A DNA stretch of 30,332 bases. It comes from a virus. The stretch spans positions 1 to 30,332 of the IMG/VR virus record IMGVR_UViG_3300020428_000054; one strand, 5' to 3'. Shown one piece after another: positions 14,887-22,438 of the stretch. Under the pieces are notes generated by a model. That model worked only from the letters and a program-made list of their open reading frames with translations, was not told the DNA's origin and searched no databases. Numbering within the stretch: position 1 is the first letter of the stretch; each line of letters begins with the position of its first letter. Both the position numbers and the translations under genes were made by a program.

Positions 14887-15323
14887 GCGATTCCTAGTTC
14901 TTTTTCGGTCATGATTCTGAATTCATACTTTCTATCAGCACAGTAGGACTCTGCTGCTTTCCACTTCGCTTGATTAACAACGTATGTCTGTACTTCATAT
15001 GCCCATGATTTAGTTCTCTTTTTGGGGTTTTTCTTGGGCATCTTAAGTTGTTTTGCTGGTTTAACTTCAATCACTACGTTTCTTGTCTTTCCCAGTGCAT
15101 CTCTATATTTAATAAAAAAGTCTGGGAAGTATCTGTGTACTTTATTATCTAAGGGACTTTTATATGGTATCCAGAATTCTTCAGACTGCCATTGACTTAT
15201 ATTTTCTGTTAGATCACAGTATTCCATGAACTTTTTCTCCCAAAGTGATCTATAAATGATCTGTGTTGGGTCACCTTTATACTTTTTAGGTCGTTTTGGT
15301 CTAAATTTCCCTTTATAAGCCAT
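14883..15323 (-). CDS. 4: Head completion protein gp4
   Basis: 146 residues (T4 gp4: 150). Needed to finish the DNA-filled head before tail joining. T4-like pattern: GKFRPKRPKKYKGDPTQIIYRS, WEKKFMEYCD, then PLDNKVHRYFPDFF and VVIEVKPA. The last two contain D68 and E86-x-K88, which with E29 form a PD-(D/E)XK/TnsA-like nuclease constellation. First gene of the minus-strand operon; it ends overlapping the next start (ATGA). Confidence 0.9.
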   Translation of the reverse strand: MAYKGKFRPKRPKKYKGDPTQIIYRSLWEKKFMEYCDLTENISQWQSEEFWIPYKSPLDNKVHRYFPDFFIKYRDALGKTRNVVIEVKPAKQLKMPKKNPKKRTKSWAYEVQTYVVNQAKWKAAESYCADRKYEFRIMTEKELGIA

Positions 15324-15359
15324 AAAAACTCATATACATAGTATGTTAAGTCATAGTTT

Positions 15360-15366
15360 TATTTAG
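15360..15366 (-). promoter_or_regulatory. Late promoter motif CTAAATA for the minus-strand operon
   Basis: Read on the minus strand, the sequence directly before the gp54 ATG is CTAAATAA, a cyanophage late-promoter core. It lies 37 bases before the gp4 start, in the only gap between the divergent gp4 and gp54 genes. It would drive gp4 through gp53, ending at the terminator near 11901. The longer spacing than at the other three motifs lowers confidence. Confidence 0.45.
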
Positions 15367-16419
15367 ATGGCAGGTCAACAATCACGTTACTTTAAACCAA
15401 GTGATTTAGTAGCCAGAACTACAAGTTCCGATCTGGAGCCTGGGTATGAGAACATATTGGAAGATAATTCTGTAAATCAAGCTGATAAATTTGTCTCTTT
15501 ATTTTATAATAAGGATTCTTACAGGGAATTACAGAGTTTCCAAGAAGCTTTGGGTGCTCCTTCGTTATCTAACTTCTTCAAGATAACAATGGATATTGGT
15601 TCTGAACCTCCAGAACCTATAAGACAGTTTCCTGCCGATTCATCAGCAGGACAACAAATTACTTCTGATAAAAGAAAAGCACAAGGTTTGAATCAATGGT
15701 TGACTAGTGCTGGAGTATTGGGAACAGATGATCCTAAACAAAGGTATGAGTTGTTATGTAATCAGGCTATGTTGCCTGGAACATCTATGAATGTTTCTCA
15801 GGAAATAGGTAGTAGACAGGGAATTACAGAAAGATTTGCAACACAGAGACAGTATACAGATATATCTATAGGTTTCTATGTATCTTCTGATTATAAGATT
15901 CTGAGACTATTTCAAGAGTGGATGAATTTTATGAATCCATTATATGTCGGTCAAGAGGGAGTAACACCTGATATGGCATTTCCTGGCGGTTATCCAAGTA
16001 ATGATGAGAGTTATGCATATCACAGGTTTAGATATCCTAGTCAATATAAAAAGAATCTTGCAGTTACTAAGTTTGAAAAGAATCTAGGAACTGGTGTTGA
16101 TGGTGGTAGATATAATATTTCTTCTGTGGGAAGAGCAGGAGAATCTTATACACCTGATGCTATTACTTATGTTTTTGTAAATGCATTTCCTACATCTATA
16201 CAGGACATTGCTTTAAATTATCAGGCTGGACAAATTTTGGAATGTCAAGTAGAATTTACCTATGATAGGTATTATATTGTTAATCATCTTGGCGATGCTG
16301 CTAAACCTCCAAATAATCAGGGAGGACAACTAACTTCAGGTTCGGATAGACAAGGATTACCTAATCAGCAAGGAAACAAGAGCAGCGGAAGATTCTTACA
16401 AAAGTTAAACGCCTCGTAA
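15367..16419 (+). CDS. 54: Baseplate tail-tube initiator gp54
   Basis: 350 residues (T4: 320). Binds gp48 and starts tail-tube polymerisation. Recognisable stretches: GAPSLSNFFKITMDIGS near the N-terminus, YELLCNQAMLPGTSM, TERFATQRQYTDISIGFYV, KILRLFQEWMNFMNP and, near the end, TYVFVNAFPTSIQDIALNY with ECQVEFTYDRYYI. The C-terminus is a low-complexity Gly/Gln tail. It is divergent from gp4; I see no clear + strand late motif or strong ribosome site before it. Confidence 0.88.
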   Translation: MAGQQSRYFKPSDLVARTTSSDLEPGYENILEDNSVNQADKFVSLFYNKDSYRELQSFQEALGAPSLSNFFKITMDIGSEPPEPIRQFPADSSAGQQITSDKRKAQGLNQWLTSAGVLGTDDPKQRYELLCNQAMLPGTSMNVSQEIGSRQGITERFATQRQYTDISIGFYVSSDYKILRLFQEWMNFMNPLYVGQEGVTPDMAFPGGYPSNDESYAYHRFRYPSQYKKNLAVTKFEKNLGTGVDGGRYNISSVGRAGESYTPDAITYVFVNAFPTSIQDIALNYQAGQILECQVEFTYDRYYIVNHLGDAAKPPNNQGGQLTSGSDRQGLPNQQGNKSSGRFLQKLNAS

Positions 16420-16425
16420 ACCGCT

Positions 16426-16432
16426 CTAAATA
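16426..16432 (+). promoter_or_regulatory. Late promoter motif CTAAATA before gp26
   Basis: CTAAATA followed by ATAACG lies in the 34-base gap between gp54 and gp26. Its last A is 22 nt before the A of ATG 16454, exactly as at 10530-10537 and 27139-27145. It would start transcription of the gp26 to hub gene series. Confidence 0.65.
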
Positions 16433-16453
16433 ATAACGATTAAATACTAAATC

Positions 16454-17173
16454 ATGCCTTTACCAAAAATCCATACGGCTGAGTATGAGTTGAAATTACC
16501 TTCAAATGGAAAAACTATAAAATATAGACCATTTCTGGTAAAAGAAGAAAAGATTCTTATACTTGCACTAGAGACCGAAGATCAAAAACAAATAACCAAC
16601 GCTGTTAAACAAGTTCTAAAGAACTGTGTTATTACTAGGGGTATTAAAGTTGAAAACTTACCAAGTTTTGACATAGAATATCTCTTTTTGAATATTCGTG
16701 GCAAATCAGTGGGTGAAACAATTGATCTCCTTGTTACATGTGGTGACGATGGCGAAACAGAAGTCGCTGTTGGTGTTGCTATTGATGATATACAAGTAAC
16801 AAAGAATGAGGATCACACTCCAGACGTACAATTAGATGATGATTATAGTGTGAGGATGAAGTATCCTTCAATGAGTCAATTTATAGAGACTAACTTTAAT
16901 CAAGAAGGTGAGGATGCAGTTGATCAGTCATTTGAAATCATTGCTTCATGTATTGACAGTGTTTATAATGAGTCTGATGTCTTTGCAGCTTCTGACTGTA
17001 CTAAGAAAGAATTAAAAGAATGGGTAGAGTCTCTTACTTCTGCACAGTTTCAAAAGATCGAAGAATTCTTTGAGACAATGCCTAAGTTGACTCATACTCT
17101 TGAGGTCACTAATCCCAAAACTAAGAAAAAGAATACTGTTGTACTGGAGGGGCTAACAGATTTTTTCGGTTAA
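16454..17173 (+). CDS. 26: gp26 family baseplate/tail assembly protein
   Basis: 239 residues (T4: 208). Member of the T4 baseplate gp26 family. Typical stretches: YELKLPSNGKTIKYRPFLVK, KEEKILILALE, FDIEYLFLNIRGKSVGE, then MKYPSMSQF and CIDSVYNESDVFAASDCTKK, LTSAQFQKIEEFFETMPKL. T4 gp26 was long called a hub protein but is absent from the mature hub; a chaperone role fits better. Its last codons contain an in-register T TTT TTC slippery heptamer, and the next gene begins two bases after its stop. Confidence 0.85.
   Translation: MPLPKIHTAEYELKLPSNGKTIKYRPFLVKEEKILILALETEDQKQITNAVKQVLKNCVITRGIKVENLPSFDIEYLFLNIRGKSVGETIDLLVTCGDDGETEVAVGVAIDDIQVTKNEDHTPDVQLDDDYSVRMKYPSMSQFIETNFNQEGEDAVDQSFEIIASCIDSVYNESDVFAASDCTKKELKEWVESLTSAQFQKIEEFFETMPKLTHTLEVTNPKTKKKNTVVLEGLTDFFG
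17161..17167 (+). promoter_or_regulatory. Putative -1 ribosomal frameshift site T TTT TTC
   Basis: The heptamer TTTTTTC is read by gp26 as gaT TTT TTC, the X XXY YYZ register needed for -1 slippage. After the slip, reading continues as CGG TTA AGT ATG into the next small gene without a stop, passing the gp26 TAA at 17171-17173. Its place, end of the gene before a small gene and then the tape measure, matches G/GT tail chaperone frameshift sites. Confidence 0.55.
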
Positions 17174-17175
17174 GT

Positions 17176-17364
17176 ATGTCTCATATTGATCTTGAGACAT
17201 ACTTCAGAATTAATTTTGCTCTCATGCAGTACCATAAATATTCATTATGGGATATAGAAAATATGCCTCCGTGGGAACGAGACATCTATGTTGGACTCCT
17301 TAGATTACATATTGAGGAAGAAAACCTAAAACAAAAGCAACGAGAAGCACAGCTTAATGGCTAA
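17176..17364 (+). CDS. Small tail-assembly protein (T-like or gp51-like)
   Basis: 62 residues. The core YHKYSLWDIENMPPWERDIYVG followed by a Glu-rich helix (EEENLKQKQ) resembles the short hub-assembly or tail-chaperone proteins found after gp26 in T4-like phages; I cannot separate gp51-like from T-domain-like by eye. ATG 17176 lies two bases after the gp26 stop, and its frame is open upstream through the slippery site. It may therefore be made alone, as a gp26 fusion, or both. It overlaps the tape-measure gene by 8 bases. Confidence 0.7.
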   Translation: MSHIDLETYFRINFALMQYHKYSLWDIENMPPWERDIYVGLLRLHIEEENLKQKQREAQLNG

Positions 17365-19096
17365 ATTTTCATCTAAAATGTTTAAAGCACCCAAAGTTGG
17401 GAAGGGTGTGTCTAGCGTTAAGAAGAAGAGTAGCCTCCTTGGGAAGAAAGGGAGTAGGAAGAGCGTATATGGTGGTGTAGGTGGAGCCCCAAAGGGTTCG
17501 ATAAAAGGTAAGAATATATTAAAGGGAACTGGTAAGAAGATAGGGCCTATCAGACCAGACCTTAAAAAGGGTGGTATAAGGAAGATTAATAAACTGGTAG
17601 AGACTAAAGTTCAGAACCTTGTTCCAAAACTATCACAAAAGATTGAAGCCAAAGTAGATTCCTTTGATCCTAGTAAGTTCATGGGTAAGATCTTTGATGG
17701 TGGATTGGATTCACTGAGAGGATTTGGATCTAGTCTTGATGGAATGAAAGGATCTATGCAGGGTGCAGTAGATTTCCTTAATAAGGCAACTGAAGTTGCA
17801 AGTACGTTTATAACAAAATTAGCAAGGGCTAAACAGAAGAAAGGTGGTGGACTTATAGGAACATTATTCAAAGGTCTTGCTCTTGCTGGAGTTGCTGCTC
17901 TTGCTGCACCTCATATAGCCAAGGTAGCATTATTTGGTGGTGCAGTAGCTGCTGGAAAGGGATTGTGGAAGAAGGGTATTGATTTTATAAAGGGTAGATT
18001 TAAGAAGAAGAAAAAAGAGAAGAAGAAAAAAGAATCTAAAGCTAAGAAACAGAGAAAGAATCTCTTTAAAGGTGTATTGGAGAAGTTCAATAATACCTTA
18101 GATTTCTTGAACCCTTTAAACAAAATGAAGAAAGGGAAGAAAGAGGTTGATACTCATTCGCAAAAAGATATCTTTAAGAGTGGGCATAAACAGGATATGC
18201 AGGGTAATAGGACAGATGATTTAACTGTCTATGATTCTGATAAATCTGATCAAGTCTTTACGTTAAAGATTGATTCTAAGGATGGAAAGGTTATTAATGG
18301 GAATGAACTTCAACAAGAGATATTAGATAAAAAGAAAGAACATACTACACTGAGAAGGAAAGTTAATAATAGGGATGATGAATCTATTGAAGAAATTGAA
18401 GAGACTGATAGGATGGAGAGCAGACTGGAGGAATTGGAGAATCAACTTGAAGATTTAATGATGCAAGAGGGATCTGGTGCTACCAAATCCGACTTAGTGA
18501 AAGGTAAATCAGAACAACAAGCTTCTGGTGTTGAAGGTATGGTTCAGAAGGGTGAACAAGGAGAACAAGGTAAAGAAGGTAAGAAAGGTGGATTGGGTGG
18601 TTTCATACAGAATACTACTAAGAGTGTTAAGAATGTTGCTGGAAAGATTGTTAAGTCTACTCCACAGTATAAGTTGATTCAGATGGTTAAAGAGAACAGA
18701 GAGAAGATTCAAAAAGGTGCTGTGGGTGGTGCTAAGGGTATGTTTAATCAACTTCCACAAGTTAAAGCAGCAAAGTGGGTAGGTGGAAAAGTAAAAGGTG
18801 CAGCTGGTTGGCTTGGTAAAGGACTAAGAGGTATGGTTGATTCTGCTCTTGGATTTAGAAAGGATAATGCGAACGCAATATCTCAACCAGCTAAGAAAGG
18901 AGGTGCAGATGGTGGAGAAGGTGGTATAGTTCCAATAAAGATAGGTAAACGTAAGGACTCTAAGGGAGGGCAGTCACAACCACAAACTGTACTTAAGGAT
19001 CCAGCAAACAAAGTTCCTTCTTTGTTATCAATGGATAGGAGGAATCTCCATACCCCTTATGCCAAGTCTACTTTTAATATAGTTGATGCATTGTAA
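17357..19096 (+). CDS. Tape-measure-like tail protein (gp29 position)
   Basis: 579 residues, close to T4 gp29 (590), which sets tail length. The N-terminal 75 residues are very basic and Gly-rich (KKKSSLLGKKG, SIKGKNILKGTG). Helical segments lead into a hydrophobic block at about 164-201 (KKGGGLIGTLFKGLALAGVA) like tape-measure membrane segments. Poly-Lys/Glu stretches, an acidic coiled coil (RMESRLEELENQLEDLM, about 350-370) and a second Gly-rich basic half follow. Assignment rests on position, length and composition, not on clear gp29 identity. Confidence 0.6.
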   Translation: MAKFSSKMFKAPKVGKGVSSVKKKSSLLGKKGSRKSVYGGVGGAPKGSIKGKNILKGTGKKIGPIRPDLKKGGIRKINKLVETKVQNLVPKLSQKIEAKVDSFDPSKFMGKIFDGGLDSLRGFGSSLDGMKGSMQGAVDFLNKATEVASTFITKLARAKQKKGGGLIGTLFKGLALAGVAALAAPHIAKVALFGGAVAAGKGLWKKGIDFIKGRFKKKKKEKKKKESKAKKQRKNLFKGVLEKFNNTLDFLNPLNKMKKGKKEVDTHSQKDIFKSGHKQDMQGNRTDDLTVYDSDKSDQVFTLKIDSKDGKVINGNELQQEILDKKKEHTTLRRKVNNRDDESIEEIEETDRMESRLEELENQLEDLMMQEGSGATKSDLVKGKSEQQASGVEGMVQKGEQGEQGKEGKKGGLGGFIQNTTKSVKNVAGKIVKSTPQYKLIQMVKENREKIQKGAVGGAKGMFNQLPQVKAAKWVGGKVKGAAGWLGKGLRGMVDSALGFRKDNANAISQPAKKGGADGGEGGIVPIKIGKRKDSKGGQSQPQTVLKDPANKVPSLLSMDRRNLHTPYAKSTFNIVDAL

Positions 19097-20775
19097 TGAA
19101 GACTTCGATATCCACATTAAAAGTTAATCAGAAAGCTCAGAAGTCTGTTGATACCGCTGAAAGTAGTATCAATAGATTTAAAAGGTTTTTGTCTAGTCGT
19201 AAAGTAGGAAATGATATTCCTCAGAATTCTGAAATACAGAGGGCACAGAATTTTATAACTAAGTTTGAACCTGTTGCTAAGGGTGGTGGCCTCATGGGTA
19301 ATCTCATGAAGGGTGCTGGTGCTTTAATATTACTTCCTATGTTACTTGCTAAGGGAGCAATGGCTGGGCCAATGGATGTGACTTCACATATGATGGGTGC
19401 TTATGGTGGTGATAAGGATGCAGTTCAGAAAGATGTACAAAAGGCACAACAAACAAAGGATAAAGCTAAAGATGATTTAGATAAAACTACTGAGTCTGGT
19501 AAGGATATTAGTAAGAGTACCGTAGAAAATGTCAAGAATATAGACAAAGATAAGAAACAAGGTAAGTTAAAACCAGAAGATACACCTTCAGATGTTGAAG
19601 AGTCTCAAGAGGCCTTATCACAGGAAAGTCCTGAGAAGATAGAGGCTATGTCTGGAACCAGTGATGTTGGTGAACTTGATGTAACTGTTAAAGATACTAA
19701 TAGGTTTGCTGAATTAATTGCTAGATTCGAGAAGTTGACCAAGGCAGGATCTTTCATGGAAGGCAAACCAGAGGTAGTTGGTGGTGGGCCTGGCCAGAAA
19801 GTAAAACGAATGGGTGCTGGGTTGTTAGATGCACTGACATTCAATGCATTTGATTTTGATAAGAAGAATAAAAAGAGGAAAGAAGGTAAAGATGAGGAGG
19901 TTACCGAGGTTCCTATAAAGATAACCAAGGCATCACCTCAAGAAGATATGATGGGTCAGAAGAAACCTACTTCTACAGGATCTATGGATACTGAGAGTGA
20001 GGACTTTGCTGCTTTAACTGCGGTTTCTGCTTTGGAAGGTGGAGATTCTCAATCAAGAGCAGATGTTGCACAGTCAATCTATAATAGACATGCTGATGGA
20101 TATGTGCCTGGTGGTAGTATTAAAGATGTAGTTACTGCTGATGGTCAATATCAACCTGCATATAAGGATCCTAATGTATCCGAAGGGCCTGGTACAAAGA
20201 CATCTAAGGAGTTTAAGAATATTACAGACAGAAAGAGTGCAGTAGTGGCAATGATGTCTTATTATGAGAGGAGAGGACAAGATGTAACTAGGAAACAAAT
20301 GGAGGAATTATATGATAAGACTGCAGCAGATTTACAGAATCCTGAATTACAGTCAGAGGCTGCAAAACATGTTGGTGGTAGAACAGAGTTTCTTGGTGGT
20401 AAAGTAGAGGGTAGTGATGTTGTGGATAGGGGTGGATATGAAGATAATGCTTTCTTCCAAGAGTATGGGTCTGGAAAACAAATGGAAAGAGGTGCTGTTG
20501 ATAATCCTTTGTTGACGAGTGATGCATCTCAGGTTGAAGGAAGATCTATAGATAAGTCAGCACCAGAGCAATATCCAGAATATGATGTTGCACAAGGAGG
20601 TGGAGGAGGACAACCTACTATTCTTGCACTTCCACCAGAGGATGCTCCATCACCAAAACCGACACCAAGTATGCCTCAACAAGCACAACCACAATCACCA
20701 GAATTTATTCCTTTAGGTGAGGATTCAGCAACCACTTTAGCTATGATGCAAATACAAGGATTAGGAGCTTCATAA
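19096..20775 (+). CDS. Tail protein with SleB-like cell-wall hydrolase domain
   Basis: 559 residues. The N-terminal part repeats the tape-measure style: a helix, then KGGGLMGNLMKGAG opening a hydrophobic block (about 62-90). A charged linker follows. Residues about 303-400 resemble SleB/cell-wall hydrolase domains: AVSALEGGDSQSRADVAQ, then SIYNRHADG, SIKDVVTADGQYQPAY. The likely catalytic acid is E314. The C-terminus is Pro/Gln-rich. It probably cuts peptidoglycan during DNA injection, replacing the missing gp5 lysozyme domain. The start shares one base with the previous stop. Confidence 0.65.
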   Translation: MKTSISTLKVNQKAQKSVDTAESSINRFKRFLSSRKVGNDIPQNSEIQRAQNFITKFEPVAKGGGLMGNLMKGAGALILLPMLLAKGAMAGPMDVTSHMMGAYGGDKDAVQKDVQKAQQTKDKAKDDLDKTTESGKDISKSTVENVKNIDKDKKQGKLKPEDTPSDVEESQEALSQESPEKIEAMSGTSDVGELDVTVKDTNRFAELIARFEKLTKAGSFMEGKPEVVGGGPGQKVKRMGAGLLDALTFNAFDFDKKNKKRKEGKDEEVTEVPIKITKASPQEDMMGQKKPTSTGSMDTESEDFAALTAVSALEGGDSQSRADVAQSIYNRHADGYVPGGSIKDVVTADGQYQPAYKDPNVSEGPGTKTSKEFKNITDRKSAVVAMMSYYERRGQDVTRKQMEELYDKTAADLQNPELQSEAAKHVGGRTEFLGGKVEGSDVVDRGGYEDNAFFQEYGSGKQMERGAVDNPLLTSDASQVEGRSIDKSAPEQYPEYDVAQGGGGGQPTILALPPEDAPSPKPTPSMPQQAQPQSPEFIPLGEDSATTLAMMQIQGLGAS

Positions 20776-22181
20776 TGTCAAGTCTTAATAAGGTAGATTT
20801 TAAAGATATTACTGTAACTCCCGATCAGGAAGTTAAGTATGGATCTGGAGAACAATCTGATACTTCCAAATCTGGATTAAGTGCTGAGAATATAACCAGT
20901 AAGGTAGTCCAGATAGACTATTACGAGGATATATTATCTCCTGCAATTACTTGTTATTTGAAGTGTTCCGATACTACAAATATGCTTAGTAGGATACCTC
21001 TCAGAGGATATGAGAGGCTTGATATGGTTATTGGAACTAATAATGGTGATATAAAATTTACTACTGATGACGGTCAAAATAATCCTTTGTATGTTACTGG
21101 TATTGAAGAGGTTAGTAAGAACGAGAACCAAGAGATTTTTACTCTATGTTGTAGTTCATTGCAGAATTTAATGAATGAGACTGTTAGATGTCAAAACAGA
21201 TATAAGAAGGCAGAGATTAGTACGCATATAGAAACTCTTCTTAAAGATGTATTGAAAGTTCCACCAGAAAGGATGATGGTGGAGAAGAGTATCACACAGT
21301 ATGAGTTTATTGGTAATACTAGAAAACCATTTTATCTTTGTACTTGGTTATGTCCTAAGGCCCAACCAGCAACTACTGGTAAAGCTGGAGGTACTTCTGG
21401 ATTTTTATTCTATGAGGATTTTGATGGATATAAGTTTAGATCAGTAGATGGTATAATTGCCTCGACTGAGAATGTTGATCCTAAGTTACTTATATCTGCT
21501 GGTGGTGATGCACCACCAGAAATAGAGACATATGTTTTCTCAACCTCTGTTGATCCTGGCGAGGAATCAGATAACGATCATAAGATTGTCCATCATTATA
21601 TGGATAAGACAACAAATCTACAAAAGAATCTTAGAGTTGGGTTATACTCTAACTTGACATATTTCTTTAATCCTGTAGATTGGAGTACGAATGTAATCCA
21701 TCATAAACTAAAAGAAGAGTTGCATAGAGATGGTATGAAGACTGCTGCTGGTGAAGTTCCAATCCCTGCAGGAGATATTACTGAATATGCTTCTAGACTT
21801 TTAGTTAGAGTAGGTGATAGAGGTATGTTAGGGCCTTCACTAAAAGAAACTAATGACGATGGTGAAACAGAAGGTTCTGGTAGACAGGATGAGGACATGG
21901 CTAGAGCATTCTCTAGATACACATTACTCTTCACACAGTCACTAAATATAACTGTACCATGTAATATTAGATTACGTGCTGGTGGCATCATCAATGTAGT
22001 GGTTCCCGTTTCTGGGCCAGCTGCTAATGAAGGTGGTACTGATACAGCTGATAAAAAAGAAGTTGATCAACAACTTAGTGGATTTTATATTATTCGTAGT
22101 CTACGTCATCACTTTGAATTATCTGAAGGTAAAAACGTTACCGCCTTAAATCTTATACGAGATTCATTTGGACTAAATTGA
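20775..22181 (+). CDS. Baseplate hub protein, gp27-like
   Basis: 468 residues (T4 gp27: 391). Forms the central hub that carries the spike. Patterns fitting the gp27/gpD-type hub: VVQIDYYEDILSPAITCYLK, LRGYERLDMVIGT, LYVTGIEEV, then YEFIGNTRKPFYLCTWLCPK, FLFYEDFDGYKFRSVD, LNITVPCNIRLRAGGIINVV and FYIIRSLRHHFEL. These are the barrel strands and the linker of the hub fold. Its neighbours, a gp5-like protein and tape-measure-like proteins, support the call. Confidence 0.8.
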   Translation: MSSLNKVDFKDITVTPDQEVKYGSGEQSDTSKSGLSAENITSKVVQIDYYEDILSPAITCYLKCSDTTNMLSRIPLRGYERLDMVIGTNNGDIKFTTDDGQNNPLYVTGIEEVSKNENQEIFTLCCSSLQNLMNETVRCQNRYKKAEISTHIETLLKDVLKVPPERMMVEKSITQYEFIGNTRKPFYLCTWLCPKAQPATTGKAGGTSGFLFYEDFDGYKFRSVDGIIASTENVDPKLLISAGGDAPPEIETYVFSTSVDPGEESDNDHKIVHHYMDKTTNLQKNLRVGLYSNLTYFFNPVDWSTNVIHHKLKEELHRDGMKTAAGEVPIPAGDITEYASRLLVRVGDRGMLGPSLKETNDDGETEGSGRQDEDMARAFSRYTLLFTQSLNITVPCNIRLRAGGIINVVVPVSGPAANEGGTDTADKKEVDQQLSGFYIIRSLRHHFELSEGKNVTALNLIRDSFGLN

Positions 22182-22204
22182 TTTAAAACATTTGGAGACA
22201 ATTT

Positions 22205-22432
22205 ATGGAAAGTATAGAACAACATATCGCCAAGGACAAAGAGATCCTTGACAATCCTCAGACAAATCCTCAAACGAGGAGACATATTGAGGAAGAACTT
22301 CATGATTTAGTTGAATACGAAGAACATCATCATGACGAGATAGTTGCAGGAGATCATCACGATCCTAATTGCATCGAACTCTTTTGCGACCAGCATCCAG
22401 ACGAGCCAGAGTGCTTGATTTATGACGATTAA
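22205..22432 (+). CDS. Conserved small acidic His-rich protein
   Basis: 75 residues. Two helices (MESIEQHIAKDKEILDN and RRHIEEELHDLVEYEEHHHD) precede a compact end with CDQHPDEPECLIYDD. The HH-rich stretch and two cysteines could bind a metal, but this is a guess. I recall this pattern in other cyanomyovirus tail modules, between the hub and gp5-like genes. Ribosome site GGAG at 22194-22197. It could be a small structural or assembly protein. Confidence 0.68.
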   Translation: MESIEQHIAKDKEILDNPQTNPQTRRHIEEELHDLVEYEEHHHDEIVAGDHHDPNCIELFCDQHPDEPECLIYDD

Positions 22433-22438
22433 TGAATA

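Noticed and set aside
18010-18034. Two AAAAAAG runs as possible frameshift sites in the 579-residue gene
   Set aside because: They are read as aag aaa aaa gag, so A AAA AAG is not in the needed register, and slipping leads to no useful alternative frame that I can see.
17611-18123. Minus-strand frames opposite the tape-measure-like gene
   Set aside because: Phe/Leu/Ser-rich antisense shadows of Lys- and Gly-rich codons, with no operon partners.
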